This document shows, piece after piece, positions 1 to 7,670 of a stretch of DNA of 64,000 bases (position 1 is the stretch's first letter; each line of letters starts with the position of its first letter). The notes beneath the pieces are model-generated. The model worked only from the letters and a program-made list of their open reading frames with translations, was not told the DNA's origin and made no database searches. Source of the DNA: Conexibacter sp. S30A1 (GTDB taxonomy: Bacteria > Actinomycetota > Thermoleophilia > Solirubrobacterales > Solirubrobacteraceae); the NCBI RefSeq assembly GCF_023330665.1, contig NZ_CP097127.1:1116001-1180000 (forward strand), read 5' to 3'. The translations under genes were made by a program, and so were the position numbers.

Positions 1-118
1 ACCACAGCCCACCGAGCGCGAGCGCGACGCGTTTGCCGCGGCTCGCGCCGGGCTTACGCTCGCTGCCCTCGCCGGGCCTCGGCGTGCCGGCTGGTGCCGG
101 TGCGGTGATTGCGCTCAT
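1..118 (-). CDS. atpB: ATP synthase subunit a, N-terminal fragment (probable)
   Basis: Only the first 39 codons lie in the window. The ATG at 118 overlaps the stop of the upstream gene (ATGA), so translation is probably coupled. The visible part is a charged, Pro/Gly-rich cytoplasmic tail ending in Gly-Lys-Arg-Val and the start of a hydrophobic stretch. Nothing in these residues alone identifies the gene. The call is inferred from position: in many actinobacteria the order rpmE-prfA-prmC-tsaC-wecA-atpI-atpB is conserved, and the same set runs along this strand here. Reading a few hundred bases further would settle it. Confidence 0.45.
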   Translation of the reverse strand, partial: MSAITAPAPAGTPRPGEGSERKPGASRGKRVALALGGLW

Positions 119-528
119 CGGTGTTCTGACTCCCTTTCCGGCGGTGGACCACTGACGATCCTGACCGCGAAGCCTACCGAGTAGGCGGCGAAGATCAGGA
201 TCGCGGCGGCAAGGCCGTCCTGCCGGTGGCCGGCCACGCCGGCCACGACGATCGCGGCTGCCAACAGCCAGATTCTCCCAAACGCCTCGGTCACATGGAT
301 GCCCACCTGCGTGCGCGGATCACGCAGCCTGCGTGTGAAGCGCCGGTCCGTGATCTGGACGAGGCGCTGCAGCAGCCAGCCGGCCCCGCCGACCGTCACG
401 CCGAGCGATGGCGCGCCGAGGACCAGCGCCACAGCGCCGCCAAGCACAAGGAAGTAGATGTCGAGGTATTGGAGCGCGCTCACGGTTACCCGCTCGTGCG
501 AATGGGCGTTTTGATACAAAGTGGTCAT
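115..528 (-). CDS. atpI: small membrane protein, probable ATP synthase protein I
   Basis: A 137-residue protein with four predicted membrane segments in two hairpins (about residues 18-33, 36-52, 84-101 and 105-122) joined by a basic loop rich in Arg. AtpI proteins are short, poorly conserved four-helix membrane proteins encoded just before atpB; they assist c-ring or Mg2+ handling during F-ATPase assembly. The ATG at 528 was chosen because the hydrophobic part follows closely; the frame stays open to 816 with no domain-like sequence. Family assignment rests on topology, size and operon position rather than on a sequence motif. Confidence 0.55.
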   Translation of the reverse strand: MTTLYQNAHSHERVTVSALQYLDIYFLVLGGAVALVLGAPSLGVTVGGAGWLLQRLVQITDRRFTRRLRDPRTQVGIHVTEAFGRIWLLAAAIVVAGVAGHRQDGLAAAILIFAAYSVGFAVRIVSGPPPERESEHR

Positions 529-780
529 ATCCCGTTTGGGCGGTGGCTGCCCAAAGGCTGGGCGCTGCATGCTAGCGATTAACCGCCGGTAAGGCATGTC
601 TGATTTGCGTGCCCAGCTCGTTGGTCGCGCGCTGAACCGCACGACCCGATTGTTCGACCGTCCAGCGCGGGTGACGGTCTTGTGATGGCATCGGCGGTCG
701 CTGCCGATGAGAAGCGCATGGACGACGCGCCTCCCACCAGCGTGAGGACCAGGTGCGCGACGAGCGCCGCGGGCGCGGCG

Positions 781-1965
781 ATGTGCGCTGCGCCCAGCGC
801 CGTGACGCGGACGCACCTGCGAACACGCATCGCGGGACTGCTGTTGGTCCTGACGCTCGCCGCCTTCCTGCTGGCCTGCGCGCGGGCTGATGCCGCCCCA
901 GACAACCCTGCCGGCGTCGCCGCCGCCGGCGAGCAGGTGGCCGGGCTGACGCTGACCACCACGCAGGCGCCCTCACCGCTGCCAGACCGCCTGCCGCGCG
1001 CACACCCATACCGACCACCAGCCGGGAAAATCCTCCAAGGGGTTGCCAGCAAGCCGATCGGCGCCTACACGAGCGCGGTCGGCAAACATCCCGCCGTCTA
1101 CCAGGAGTTTGTGGCCTGGGGGCAATGGCTGCCCGGAATAACCGCGGATGCCAGGGCCAACCGTTCGCGGCTGATGATGATGGTCACCACGGCCTACGGA
1201 TCCCGGAACGTGATCACGCCGCTTGGAATCGCGCGCGGCGCCGGTGATGCCTGGTTGATCGGCCTCGCCCAGGCGATCTACGCATCACACAACATCACCT
1301 ACCTGCGCCTGATGGCGGAGATGAACAACTGCGAAAACCCCTACGCGGCCTACAACTGCGACGGCAGCTCGCGCGGCGCCCAGTACTCGAGCGCCGCTTT
1401 CAGACAGGCCTGGCGGCGCGTGGCGCTGATCATGCGCGGCGGTGAGGTGACGCTGATCAACCGGCGCCTTGAAGCGCTGCACATGCCGCCGCTGCGGACG
1501 TCGCTTGCCTACCTGCCGACGCCCGCGGTGGCGATGGTGTGGGTGCCGATGGTCGCCGGCAACCCCGACCTTCCGGCCCTGGCCCCGGCCGCCTACTTCC
1601 CCGGGCGGGCCTGGGTTGACTGGGTCGGCACGGACTTTTACAGCCGCTACCCAAACTGGTCGGGGCTCGACCGCTTCTACGCGGCCTACGCCCACGTGGC
1701 ACCGTTCGCGTTCGGCGAGTACGCGATCTGGGACGGGGACGCGCCGGGCTGGGCGAAGGAGCTCTTCGCCTGGATCTCGAAACATCCGGATGCGCGGATG
1801 CTCGTCTACAACGACGCCTCCAGCGCGTTCTACCTCTCGCAGTTCCCCGCGAGCGCCGCGATTATCCGTGCGGCCCTGGCCGCGCCGAAGTTCCTCGCCT
1901 ACGCGCCAGAGTGGGCGCCAGGCTCAGCGGCGCGGCGCAGCCGGCGGGCTGTGGCGGGCGGTTAG
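781..1965 (+). CDS. secreted GH26-like glycoside hydrolase
   Basis: Starting at ATG 781 gives 394 residues: a basic N-terminus, a hydrophobic signal segment (about 17-32) ending in Leu-Leu-Ala-Cys, which could be a lipobox, then a TIM-barrel-like domain. The segment LRLMAEMN fits the GH26 acid/base region (Glu about 180), WVDWVGTDFY resembles the barrel strand before the nucleophile, and FAFGEYAIWDG carries the likely nucleophile Glu (about 313). GH26 enzymes cleave beta-mannans or related beta-glucans, so an extracellular polysaccharide-degrading role is inferred. The substrate cannot be told. The frame is open to 682, but that extension has no signal-like features. The stop codon overlaps that of the convergent merR by two bases. 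Confidence 0.7.
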   Translation: MCAAPSAVTRTHLRTRIAGLLLVLTLAAFLLACARADAAPDNPAGVAAAGEQVAGLTLTTTQAPSPLPDRLPRAHPYRPPAGKILQGVASKPIGAYTSAVGKHPAVYQEFVAWGQWLPGITADARANRSRLMMMVTTAYGSRNVITPLGIARGAGDAWLIGLAQAIYASHNITYLRLMAEMNNCENPYAAYNCDGSSRGAQYSSAAFRQAWRRVALIMRGGEVTLINRRLEALHMPPLRTSLAYLPTPAVAMVWVPMVAGNPDLPALAPAAYFPGRAWVDWVGTDFYSRYPNWSGLDRFYAAYAHVAPFAFGEYAIWDGDAPGWAKELFAWISKHPDARMLVYNDASSAFYLSQFPASAAIIRAALAAPKFLAYAPEWAPGSAARRSRRAVAGG

Positions 1966-2498
1966 GCGCCGAGCTCCTCGAGCCGCAGGCGCACCCGCCG
2001 GGCACGTTCGCTCAGGTCGGCTTCGAGCTTGGCGAGCTCCGCGAGCCTGCCCCGTACCAGCGTCAGCTGGTTGGCGATGTGCCCTTCGGATTGCAGCAGC
2101 AGCTCGCGCTGGCGCCCGGGATCATCGGTCGCGTGCAGCTCGCGCCGGATCTCAGCACGAGCCGTCTCCGCCTCGAGCAGCTGTGAGAGCTGCTCGAGGC
2201 TCAGCCCGAGCAGCTCCTTGAGCCGCACGATCTCGTGGACACGGTCGACTTCGGCCTGCGAGTAGCAGCGGTGCTTTCCAAGCACGCGCGTGTCGCCCCC
2301 GGAAAGCAGCCCGATCTCTTCGTAGTAGCGGATCGTTCTGGGGGTGGTGCCGGTGAGTGCCGCGACCTCGCCGATACGCATCACCCGCTCAGCGTCGGCG
2401 TGTGGCGTGTCGGCGTGTGGCGTGTCGGCGTGTGGCGTGTCGGCGTGTGGCGTGTCGGCGCCGCCGGCCTGCTGCAGTGCCTCGCCGATGGCGGTCAT
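1962..2498 (-). CDS. MerR-family transcriptional regulator
   Basis: A 178-residue regulator with an N-terminal MerR helix-turn-helix (MRIGEVAALTGTTPRTIRYY, about residues 38-57), the usual wing, and a long C-terminal coiled-coil dimerisation helix rich in Leu, Glu and Arg. No Cys-rich metal site is visible, so a drug or other hydrophobic effector is more likely than a metal. The ATG at 2498 overlaps the stop of the MFS gene (ATGA), indicating translational coupling and supporting this start over the internal Met before RIGEVA. The N-terminal 35 residues contain four perfect Asp-Thr-Pro-His-Ala repeats, which is unusual. It probably controls its own operon. Confidence 0.85.
   Translation of the reverse strand: MTAIGEALQQAGGADTPHADTPHADTPHADTPHADAERVMRIGEVAALTGTTPRTIRYYEEIGLLSGGDTRVLGKHRCYSQAEVDRVHEIVRLKELLGLSLEQLSQLLEAETARAEIRRELHATDDPGRQRELLLQSEGHIANQLTLVRGRLAELAKLEADLSERARRVRLRLEELGA
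2401..2460 (-). repeat. four perfect 15-bp tandem repeats inside merR
   Basis: Four identical 15-bp units (tgtggcgtgtcggcg on the plus strand) encode four copies of Asp-Thr-Pro-His-Ala before the DNA-binding domain. The unit is a multiple of three, so gain or loss of copies changes linker length without a frameshift. Confidence 0.95.
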
Positions 2499-4036
2499 GC
2501 CGCGGCCACCTGTCCGCTCTGTGGGACGGCCCTCTGTGCGGGCGCTTCCTCGCCGGCAGTGACCGGTGTCTGGCTGCCGGCGTGCTTGGGCCGTGCCAGT
2601 GCGACCACGGCTCCCACCAACGACAGCCCGCTCATGCACCAGAGGGCGAAGTGCATGTTGGCCAGAAACGGCGCCAGGTGCGCGGCGCTGATGCGGGTGC
2701 CAAGGCCAGAGAAGATGCTGAACAACACCGTGGGTGAGATCCCGTTGGTGACGACAGCCATCACAAACGCGATCGACAACACCGCACCGGTGTTCTGGAC
2801 GAGCACCCGCGCACCGGAGGCGATGCCGCGACGGTGGGGAGCCACCACACCCATCATCGCGGCCGTGTTCGGCGAGTTGAACATGCCCGAGCCGATACCG
2901 ACAACGAACTGGAACAGTCCGGGCCACCAGTAGCTCGTCTCCTGCCCCAGGGTCGTCATCAGCCCGAGGCCCAGCGCGGTGACCAGCATGCCCAGCGACG
3001 CCAGCGCACGCGAGCCGCGACGGTCAGCGTAGATGCCGGCGATCGGCGAGGCGATCAGCATGCCGAGCGCCAGCGGCGCCAGTTTGAGACCCGCAAGGAT
3101 CGGCGTGTCGCCCTGCACGCCCTGGAAGTAGAAGACGAACACGAACATCAGGGCGAAGCGGGCCAGGCCGTTCAGAAACGCGGCAGCCGAGGCGGCGCTG
3201 AAGAGCCGGCTTCGGAAGATGGTTAGATCGAGCATCGGCGCGCGGTGGTGACGTTCGATCACGACGAACAGCGGCAGGAAGATGACCGCGGCGACGAGGC
3301 TCGCGAACACGAGCGTGCCGTGCCAACCTTCGATGCCGCCCCTTGAGATGCCGTAGACCAAGCCGGTCAGGCCAATCAGAAATGTGCCCGTGCCCAGCGC
3401 GTCGAAGCTCGTGTCCTCGCCGCGCCCGGTGATCTCACGCAGGATCGAGAAGGCCCAGAGGCTGCCCAGCAGCGCGAACGGGACGTTGAACCAGAAGACC
3501 CAGTGCCAAGAGATGTCGACCAGCGCGCCACCCAGTACCGGGCCGATCACCAGGCCAACGGCCGCGACCATCGTATTGGTGCCCATCGCCACGCCCAGCT
3601 GCTCACGCGGGAATGCGTCGGTCACGATCGCGGCCGAGTTTGCAAACAGGAACGCGCCGCCCAGACCCTGAGCCACGCGCCAGAGGATCAGCTCGGTGCC
3701 ACCGGTCGAAAAGCCGGCGCCCAGCGACGCTGCGGCGAACATCAAAAAGCCGCCGATGTAGGCGTTCTTGCGCCCAAACTGGTCGGAGAGACGCCCCGCG
3801 CTCAGCACCAGCACCGTGGAAGCGATCATGTAGACGAGGATCACCCACACCAGCGTGAGCAGGCTGGTGTGCAGGTGCCGCTCGAGATCCGGCAGGGCGA
3901 TGATCAGCGTGCCCGAGTTGATCGTCGCAAGCAACATGCCAACGCTGGTGCAGGAGAGCGCCCACCACTTGTAATGGTCGTGGTCTCGATCGACACCGAT
4001 CCTGCGTTTGGGGCGTGCTGCTGTGACCGCGGACAT
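2495..4036 (-). CDS. MFS drug exporter, DHA2 (14-helix) family
   Basis: A 513-residue, strongly hydrophobic protein with about 14 membrane helices. The motif-A loop reads GRLSDQFGRKNAY and motif C reads GLVIGPVLGGALVD, both typical of H+-coupled drug antiporters of the EmrB/QacA (DHA2) group. It would export hydrophobic compounds using the proton gradient. GGAGGGAAG precedes the ATG at 4036. It is the first gene of a two-gene operon with merR, and a palindrome lies 27 bp upstream. The substrate is unknown. Confidence 0.88.
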   Translation of the reverse strand: MSAVTAARPKRRIGVDRDHDHYKWWALSCTSVGMLLATINSGTLIIALPDLERHLHTSLLTLVWVILVYMIASTVLVLSAGRLSDQFGRKNAYIGGFLMFAAASLGAGFSTGGTELILWRVAQGLGGAFLFANSAAIVTDAFPREQLGVAMGTNTMVAAVGLVIGPVLGGALVDISWHWVFWFNVPFALLGSLWAFSILREITGRGEDTSFDALGTGTFLIGLTGLVYGISRGGIEGWHGTLVFASLVAAVIFLPLFVVIERHHRAPMLDLTIFRSRLFSAASAAAFLNGLARFALMFVFVFYFQGVQGDTPILAGLKLAPLALGMLIASPIAGIYADRRGSRALASLGMLVTALGLGLMTTLGQETSYWWPGLFQFVVGIGSGMFNSPNTAAMMGVVAPHRRGIASGARVLVQNTGAVLSIAFVMAVVTNGISPTVLFSIFSGLGTRISAAHLAPFLANMHFALWCMSGLSLVGAVVALARPKHAGSQTPVTAGEEAPAQRAVPQSGQVAAA

Positions 4037-4062
4037 ACGCTTCCCTCCGGCTAAAATTGTTC

Positions 4063-4078
4063 CTTACGTGAACGTCAG
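4063..4078 (-). promoter_or_regulatory. candidate MerR operator
   Basis: An imperfect inverted repeat of the form CTnACGTnnACGTnAG (12 of 16 positions symmetric) sits just upstream of the MFS-merR operon. MerR proteins bind such dyads between the -35 and -10 boxes. On the minus strand CTGACG could serve as a weak -35; no convincing -10 at 19-bp spacing was found. Confidence 0.45.
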
Positions 4079-4132
4079 CTTAGCAGCTGGCGCGCGGGCG
4101 TAAGGCGGCGGCGTAGGTCAGGGCGGCGTAGG

Positions 4133-5206
4133 TCAGCGCTGAAACGCGGAGACCGTCGCGAGCACGACGTACACGGCAATCAGCGCCGCTCCCTCGAACG
4201 GCGTCGCTTCGCCGTCGCCGGTGATCTGCCAGATCAGGACCGCGGTGCCGACCAGAGCCCCGGCCCACACATCCGGCAGTTGAAAGCTCAGCCTGCTTGC
4301 CGTCGCCAGGGAGACGAGCACCATCAGCGGATACAGGAACGCCGCCAGTTGCGCGACCGAGTTCTTGACGACGCTGATCGCCAGGTCGTGCTTGCCGCGG
4401 TAGGCCAGATAGATGCCAGAGGCGTTCTCCACGGCGTTGCCCGCGATCGCGATGATCACGATGCCCGCAAACGACTGGGTAAGCGCGAGCTGGTGGATCG
4501 TCGGCGCGAGCGCGTGCACAAACCAGTCCGAGACGAACGCGGAGCCGACGCCCGCCACCGCCAGCAGCGCGAGCGCGGGCCGCAAAGCGACACTTGGCCG
4601 TTCCGCTTCGGCCTCTGGCGCGTCCACCCCGGCCTGCGTCCTGTCTCGGCTCAGGTACTGACGCATCCAGATGGCGTAGACGACGAGCAGCGCGACGGCC
4701 CCGACAACGCTGATCGTCTCCACGTGGCTTCCGGTGGCGCCCGGCGAGCCGGCAACCAGGGCGATCAGCACGATGACCAGCGAGGCGATCAGCATCAGCG
4801 TGGCCGTGTCGTTGGGCAGCCCGGCATGAAAGCGCATCACCCGCCCACGCTCGCGCGCGGCCCCGGTGACGAGCACCAGACCCAGGACGAGCAGCGCGTT
4901 GACGAGAATCGAGCCGATTAACGCCGTCTGGGCGACGGTTCGCTCGTGTGCCTGCAGAGCGAACAGGACGACGAAGAACTCGGGCAGGTTGCCCACCGTG
5001 GACTGCAATACACCGGTCATCCCCGACCCCAGGCGCAGACCGACCTGCTCGGTGGCGAACGAAACGGTCCAGGCGAGCCCGGCCAACGCCAGCGCAGCCA
5101 TGACGAAGGCAAGCAGCGCCGGCACGCTGCTCAGGTAGCGGGTCAAGCCGGCGAGCAGGACCAGCAGCAGAACGCAGGCCAGCAGCCCGCGCTTCAGGCC
5201 GCTCAC
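4133..5206 (-). CDS. Ca2+/H+ antiporter of the CaCA superfamily
   Basis: A 357-residue membrane protein with about 11 helices in two halves. Each half carries the CaCA alpha-repeat signature: GNLPEFFVVLFAL (Glu 76) and GNAVENASGIYLAYRG (Glu 260). The GNxxE/GNAxEN form is that of CAX-type calcium/proton exchangers rather than Na+/Ca2+ exchangers. An acidic hydrophilic loop (about 188-205) separates the halves. Its ATG overlaps the stop of the wecA-like gene (ATGA), so the two are co-translated. The role would be calcium efflux driven by the proton gradient. Confidence 0.85.
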   Translation of the reverse strand: MSGLKRGLLACVLLLVLLAGLTRYLSSVPALLAFVMAALALAGLAWTVSFATEQVGLRLGSGMTGVLQSTVGNLPEFFVVLFALQAHERTVAQTALIGSILVNALLVLGLVLVTGAARERGRVMRFHAGLPNDTATLMLIASLVIVLIALVAGSPGATGSHVETISVVGAVALLVVYAIWMRQYLSRDRTQAGVDAPEAEAERPSVALRPALALLAVAGVGSAFVSDWFVHALAPTIHQLALTQSFAGIVIIAIAGNAVENASGIYLAYRGKHDLAISVVKNSVAQLAAFLYPLMVLVSLATASRLSFQLPDVWAGALVGTAVLIWQITGDGEATPFEGAALIAVYVVLATVSAFQR

Positions 5207-6450
5207 TGCCCCGGCCCCGGCCCCGACCCCGGCCCCGGCGGCCTGATCGCGTCGAACTCGCCCGTCTCCATGTCGCGCTGCACCGCGGCGACGATGTCGT
5301 GCTCACTGGTGTCGGGATCGACCTTGCGCAGCTGGATGGCCTTGAGCAGCTTGAACTTGAAAATCTCAAGCACGTAGACGAGATACACGCTCGCGACGAC
5401 CGCGACCAGCAGGATCAGGGCCATCACGACGCTCCAGCCAAGGTTGTAGTGGCCGTGGTAGTGGTATGGCACGAACCGCAGCGCGAGCGCGAGCCCCGCG
5501 AGCATCAGCGTCCAGGCGTACAGGTAGCCGACGGTCTTGCGCTGGCTGAAGCCGATCCGCGCCATGCGATGGTGGAAGTGCTCCATGTCCGCACGCCAAG
5601 GCATGTGCCCGTACTTGAGGCGCTTGGCCACCACAAACCCGGTGTCCATGAACGGCACCGCGAGCACCAGCAGCGGCACCGCCAGCGCCAGCGCGGCGTT
5701 GGTCTTGAGCGAGCCGACGATCGCGACCACCCCGAGCAGGTACCCGAGCAGGTTCGAGCCCGTGTCCCCCATGAAGATCTTCGCCGGATAGCGGTTATGA
5801 AACAGGAAGCCGAGCGCGGCGCCGGCGGTGATCGCCGCCATCACCGCGGCCGCGCTCCTGCCCCCCTCGACGCTGAAGGCGATCACAGCAAAGGCCGCGC
5901 CGTCGATCGCACACACGCCCGCGGCCAGCCCGTCGACCCCGTCGGAGAAGTTGACGATGTTCATCAGCGCCACGAGCCACAGCACCGTCAGCTCCTTGCC
6001 CCCGTCAGGGAAGGCCAGGTAGCCGAGGAACGGCACCATCACCCCCTTGATCAGCGCGCCACCCAGTGCGGCGACGATTGCCGCCGCGATCTGCCCGACG
6101 AGCTTGACGAGCGGCTTGAGCTCGACGATGTCGTCGATCGCGCCGATCAGGGCGATCAGCACCGCCCCGGCAATGACGATCCAGGTGTGCATGACGCCGG
6201 CCGTGCCGAGCTTGTAGCCCAGAGCCCGGCGCAGGTGGATCGTGTCCGGCAGCCAGATCAGCGCGGCCACGATGACGGCCGCGAGGATCGCCAGGCCGCC
6301 CAGCTCTGGCGTGGGTTCGCGTGCCAGCCCGCGCTCAGACGGGTAGGCGATCGCGCCGAGCTTGCGCGCGAGCCGTCCCGCGAGCGGCGTCAGCAACGCG
6401 GCGACGGCCGTCGCGACGAGCAGGGCGTAGACGGCATCCAGGTAACGCAT
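5203..6450 (-). CDS. wecA: undecaprenyl-phosphate sugar-1-phosphate transferase (WecA/TagO family)
   Basis: A 415-residue polytopic enzyme that transfers GlcNAc-1-phosphate (or a similar sugar) from UDP-sugar to undecaprenyl phosphate, the first step of cell-wall glycopolymer synthesis. All family landmarks are present: IGAIDDIVELKP with Asp106-Asp107, NIVNFSDGVDGLA with Asp170 and Asp173, FMGDTGSN with Asp229, and the cytoplasmic His motif MEHFHHRM (291-294). The form fits WecA/TagO/Rfe rather than MraY. The C-terminus has an odd Pro-Gly tail (PGPGSGPGPG). Position upstream of the ATP synthase genes matches other actinobacteria. Confidence 0.88.
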   Translation of the reverse strand: MRYLDAVYALLVATAVAALLTPLAGRLARKLGAIAYPSERGLAREPTPELGGLAILAAVIVAALIWLPDTIHLRRALGYKLGTAGVMHTWIVIAGAVLIALIGAIDDIVELKPLVKLVGQIAAAIVAALGGALIKGVMVPFLGYLAFPDGGKELTVLWLVALMNIVNFSDGVDGLAAGVCAIDGAAFAVIAFSVEGGRSAAAVMAAITAGAALGFLFHNRYPAKIFMGDTGSNLLGYLLGVVAIVGSLKTNAALALAVPLLVLAVPFMDTGFVVAKRLKYGHMPWRADMEHFHHRMARIGFSQRKTVGYLYAWTLMLAGLALALRFVPYHYHGHYNLGWSVVMALILLVAVVASVYLVYVLEIFKFKLLKAIQLRKVDPDTSEHDIVAAVQRDMETGEFDAIRPPGPGSGPGPGQ

Positions 6451-6496
6451 CTGGCCGGCTAAGCATGCCAGCAGCAGCGGGCGCCGGTCGGGCGCA

Positions 6497-7435
6497 TCAG
6501 TGCGCGAGCGCCGCCGCGACCCGCGCGATCACCGCCTCCGGCGTGCGGTCAAGCTGCCGCGCGGTGACCCGGATCACCCGGTAGCCGGCGGCAACCAGGC
6601 GCTGGTCGCGCAGGCGGTCGCGCTCAAATGACCGGCGTGCCGAGTGATAGCCGAACCCGTCGAACTCGACCACCAGCCGCTGCTCGGGCCAGAGCAGGTC
6701 CACCTCCATGCCCAGCAGCTGCGCGTTCACGCTTGGTTTTGGTAGCTGCGCGCGCTCCAGCAGCTGGACCAGCTTGCGCTCGTAATGCGAGCGGGTCAGC
6801 GTCGGTTCGCGGCCCTGCTGGATGAGCTCACGCAGGCTCGCCGCGCCCTTGACGCGCGGGCTCGCCGCGAGCGCCTGCGCCAGCTGTGAGGGTTCGAGCA
6901 GCCCGCGACGCAGCGCGACCGCGTACGCGGCCTCGAGCTCATCGCGTCCGAGGACAGAGGCGAGATCGATCAACGTGCGCGCGGGCGCCGTCACGGGCAG
7001 CCTGCTGTGACGGCAGACATCGCCCGACAGCAGACTCGACCGACGGTGGACAACCAGCCCTGGTCGCGGACGCGCGTCGAGCCCCACGAGCGTGACCTCG
7101 ACCGGCAGCTCCGGAAAGTCCGATAGCCGCCAGACCAGGGCGGCGGTTCGATGGCTCAGCACGGCGCGGCCGGCGAAGTGGATGACCGCCGCGGTGGCTG
7201 CCGCGAGCGCTTCAAGCCGCGGACGTCCAAACAGGTAGACGCCTGGGTAGAGGCGGTGCAGGGACCGAGTGGCGAGCCGGTGCCTGATCGCCGCCGGACT
7301 CAGGCCGGCCTCGATCAGCTGGCTGCGGTGAAGCACCCCGCGCTGGAGCTCGGCCAGGCGTGCGAGCTCGCCGTCACCGCGCCCGCGAACAGCCTCCAGC
7401 CCCCAAACCTCCGCCGCAAACGGCGAATTGTGCAT
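6497..7435 (-). CDS. AbiEi-antitoxin-like wing plus DUF559 (Vsr/MTES_1575-type) nuclease-fold protein
   Basis: About 312 residues. Residues about 25-75 (LAELQRGVLHRSQLIEAGL... RLYPGVYLFG) match the N-terminal winged-helix wing of AbiEi-type antitoxins. The C-terminus (VDLLWPEQRLVVEFDGFGYH... FERDRLRDQRLVAAGYRVIRVTARQL) is a DUF559 restriction-endonuclease-like fold with the Asp...Glu-Phe-Asp core. This pairing is common and multicopy in Solirubrobacterales; its function is unknown, and no AbiEii toxin gene is adjacent. The only plausible upstream start, ATG 7435, lies inside a dispersed palindromic repeat, so the first 15 or so residues derive from the repeat. A GTG about 33 codons in is an alternative. 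Confidence 0.7.
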   Translation of the reverse strand: MHNSPFAAEVWGLEAVRGRGDGELARLAELQRGVLHRSQLIEAGLSPAAIRHRLATRSLHRLYPGVYLFGRPRLEALAAATAAVIHFAGRAVLSHRTAALVWRLSDFPELPVEVTLVGLDARPRPGLVVHRRSSLLSGDVCRHSRLPVTAPARTLIDLASVLGRDELEAAYAVALRRGLLEPSQLAQALAASPRVKGAASLRELIQQGREPTLTRSHYERKLVQLLERAQLPKPSVNAQLLGMEVDLLWPEQRLVVEFDGFGYHSARRSFERDRLRDQRLVAAGYRVIRVTARQLDRTPEAVIARVAAALAH

Positions 7436-7504
7436 TTCGCGCACTCCCACCGCCCGAAATGCACAAACTGGCCCTGGGACGTGAGCTTTGGGGGCCAGAG
7501 GCTG
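7390..7504. repeat. nested-palindrome dispersed repeat, copy 1
   Basis: An outer inverted repeat (about 18 bp, 7390-7407 with 7487-7504, core GCCCCCAAA/TTTGGGGGC) encloses a perfect inner 12-bp inverted repeat, TTGTGCATTTCG at 7428-7439 and CGAAATGCACAA at 7455-7466, with a 15-nt loop containing CTCCCACCGCC. The second copy near 46.8 kb keeps both stems and the loop core. I know no named family for it. Confidence 0.85.
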
Positions 7505-7600
7505 CTCGGAGGCCGACATGCACGCGACTATGCGCGCCCGCACCGGCCCACGCCGCCGGCGGGCGCGAATCGGCACACATTCGTGACACTTCCGCCCGGG

Positions 7601-7670
7601 TCAGACCGGGTCAGACCGGGCCAGACCGGGCCAGACCGCTTCAGACCGCTGCAGACCGCTTCAGACCGGG
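7601..7670. repeat. seven 10-bp tandem repeats across the glyA stop
   Basis: Seven near-identical units of the form (t/c/g)cagaccg(gg/ct) run in perfect 10-bp phase and include the glyA stop codon, so the last residues and the 3' flank of glyA are built from the repeat. The 10-bp period is close to one helical turn. Confidence 0.9.

Noticed and set aside
682..780. Upstream extension of the GH26-like gene
   Set aside because: The signal peptide begins after Met 781; the extension lacks secretion features and overlaps the promoter region.
5299..6462. 387-codon plus-strand frame
   Set aside because: It is the antisense shadow of the WecA-like gene, whose motifs are complete on the minus strand.
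7601..7670. Possible CRISPR-like array
   Set aside because: Units are directly adjacent 10-mers without spacers.
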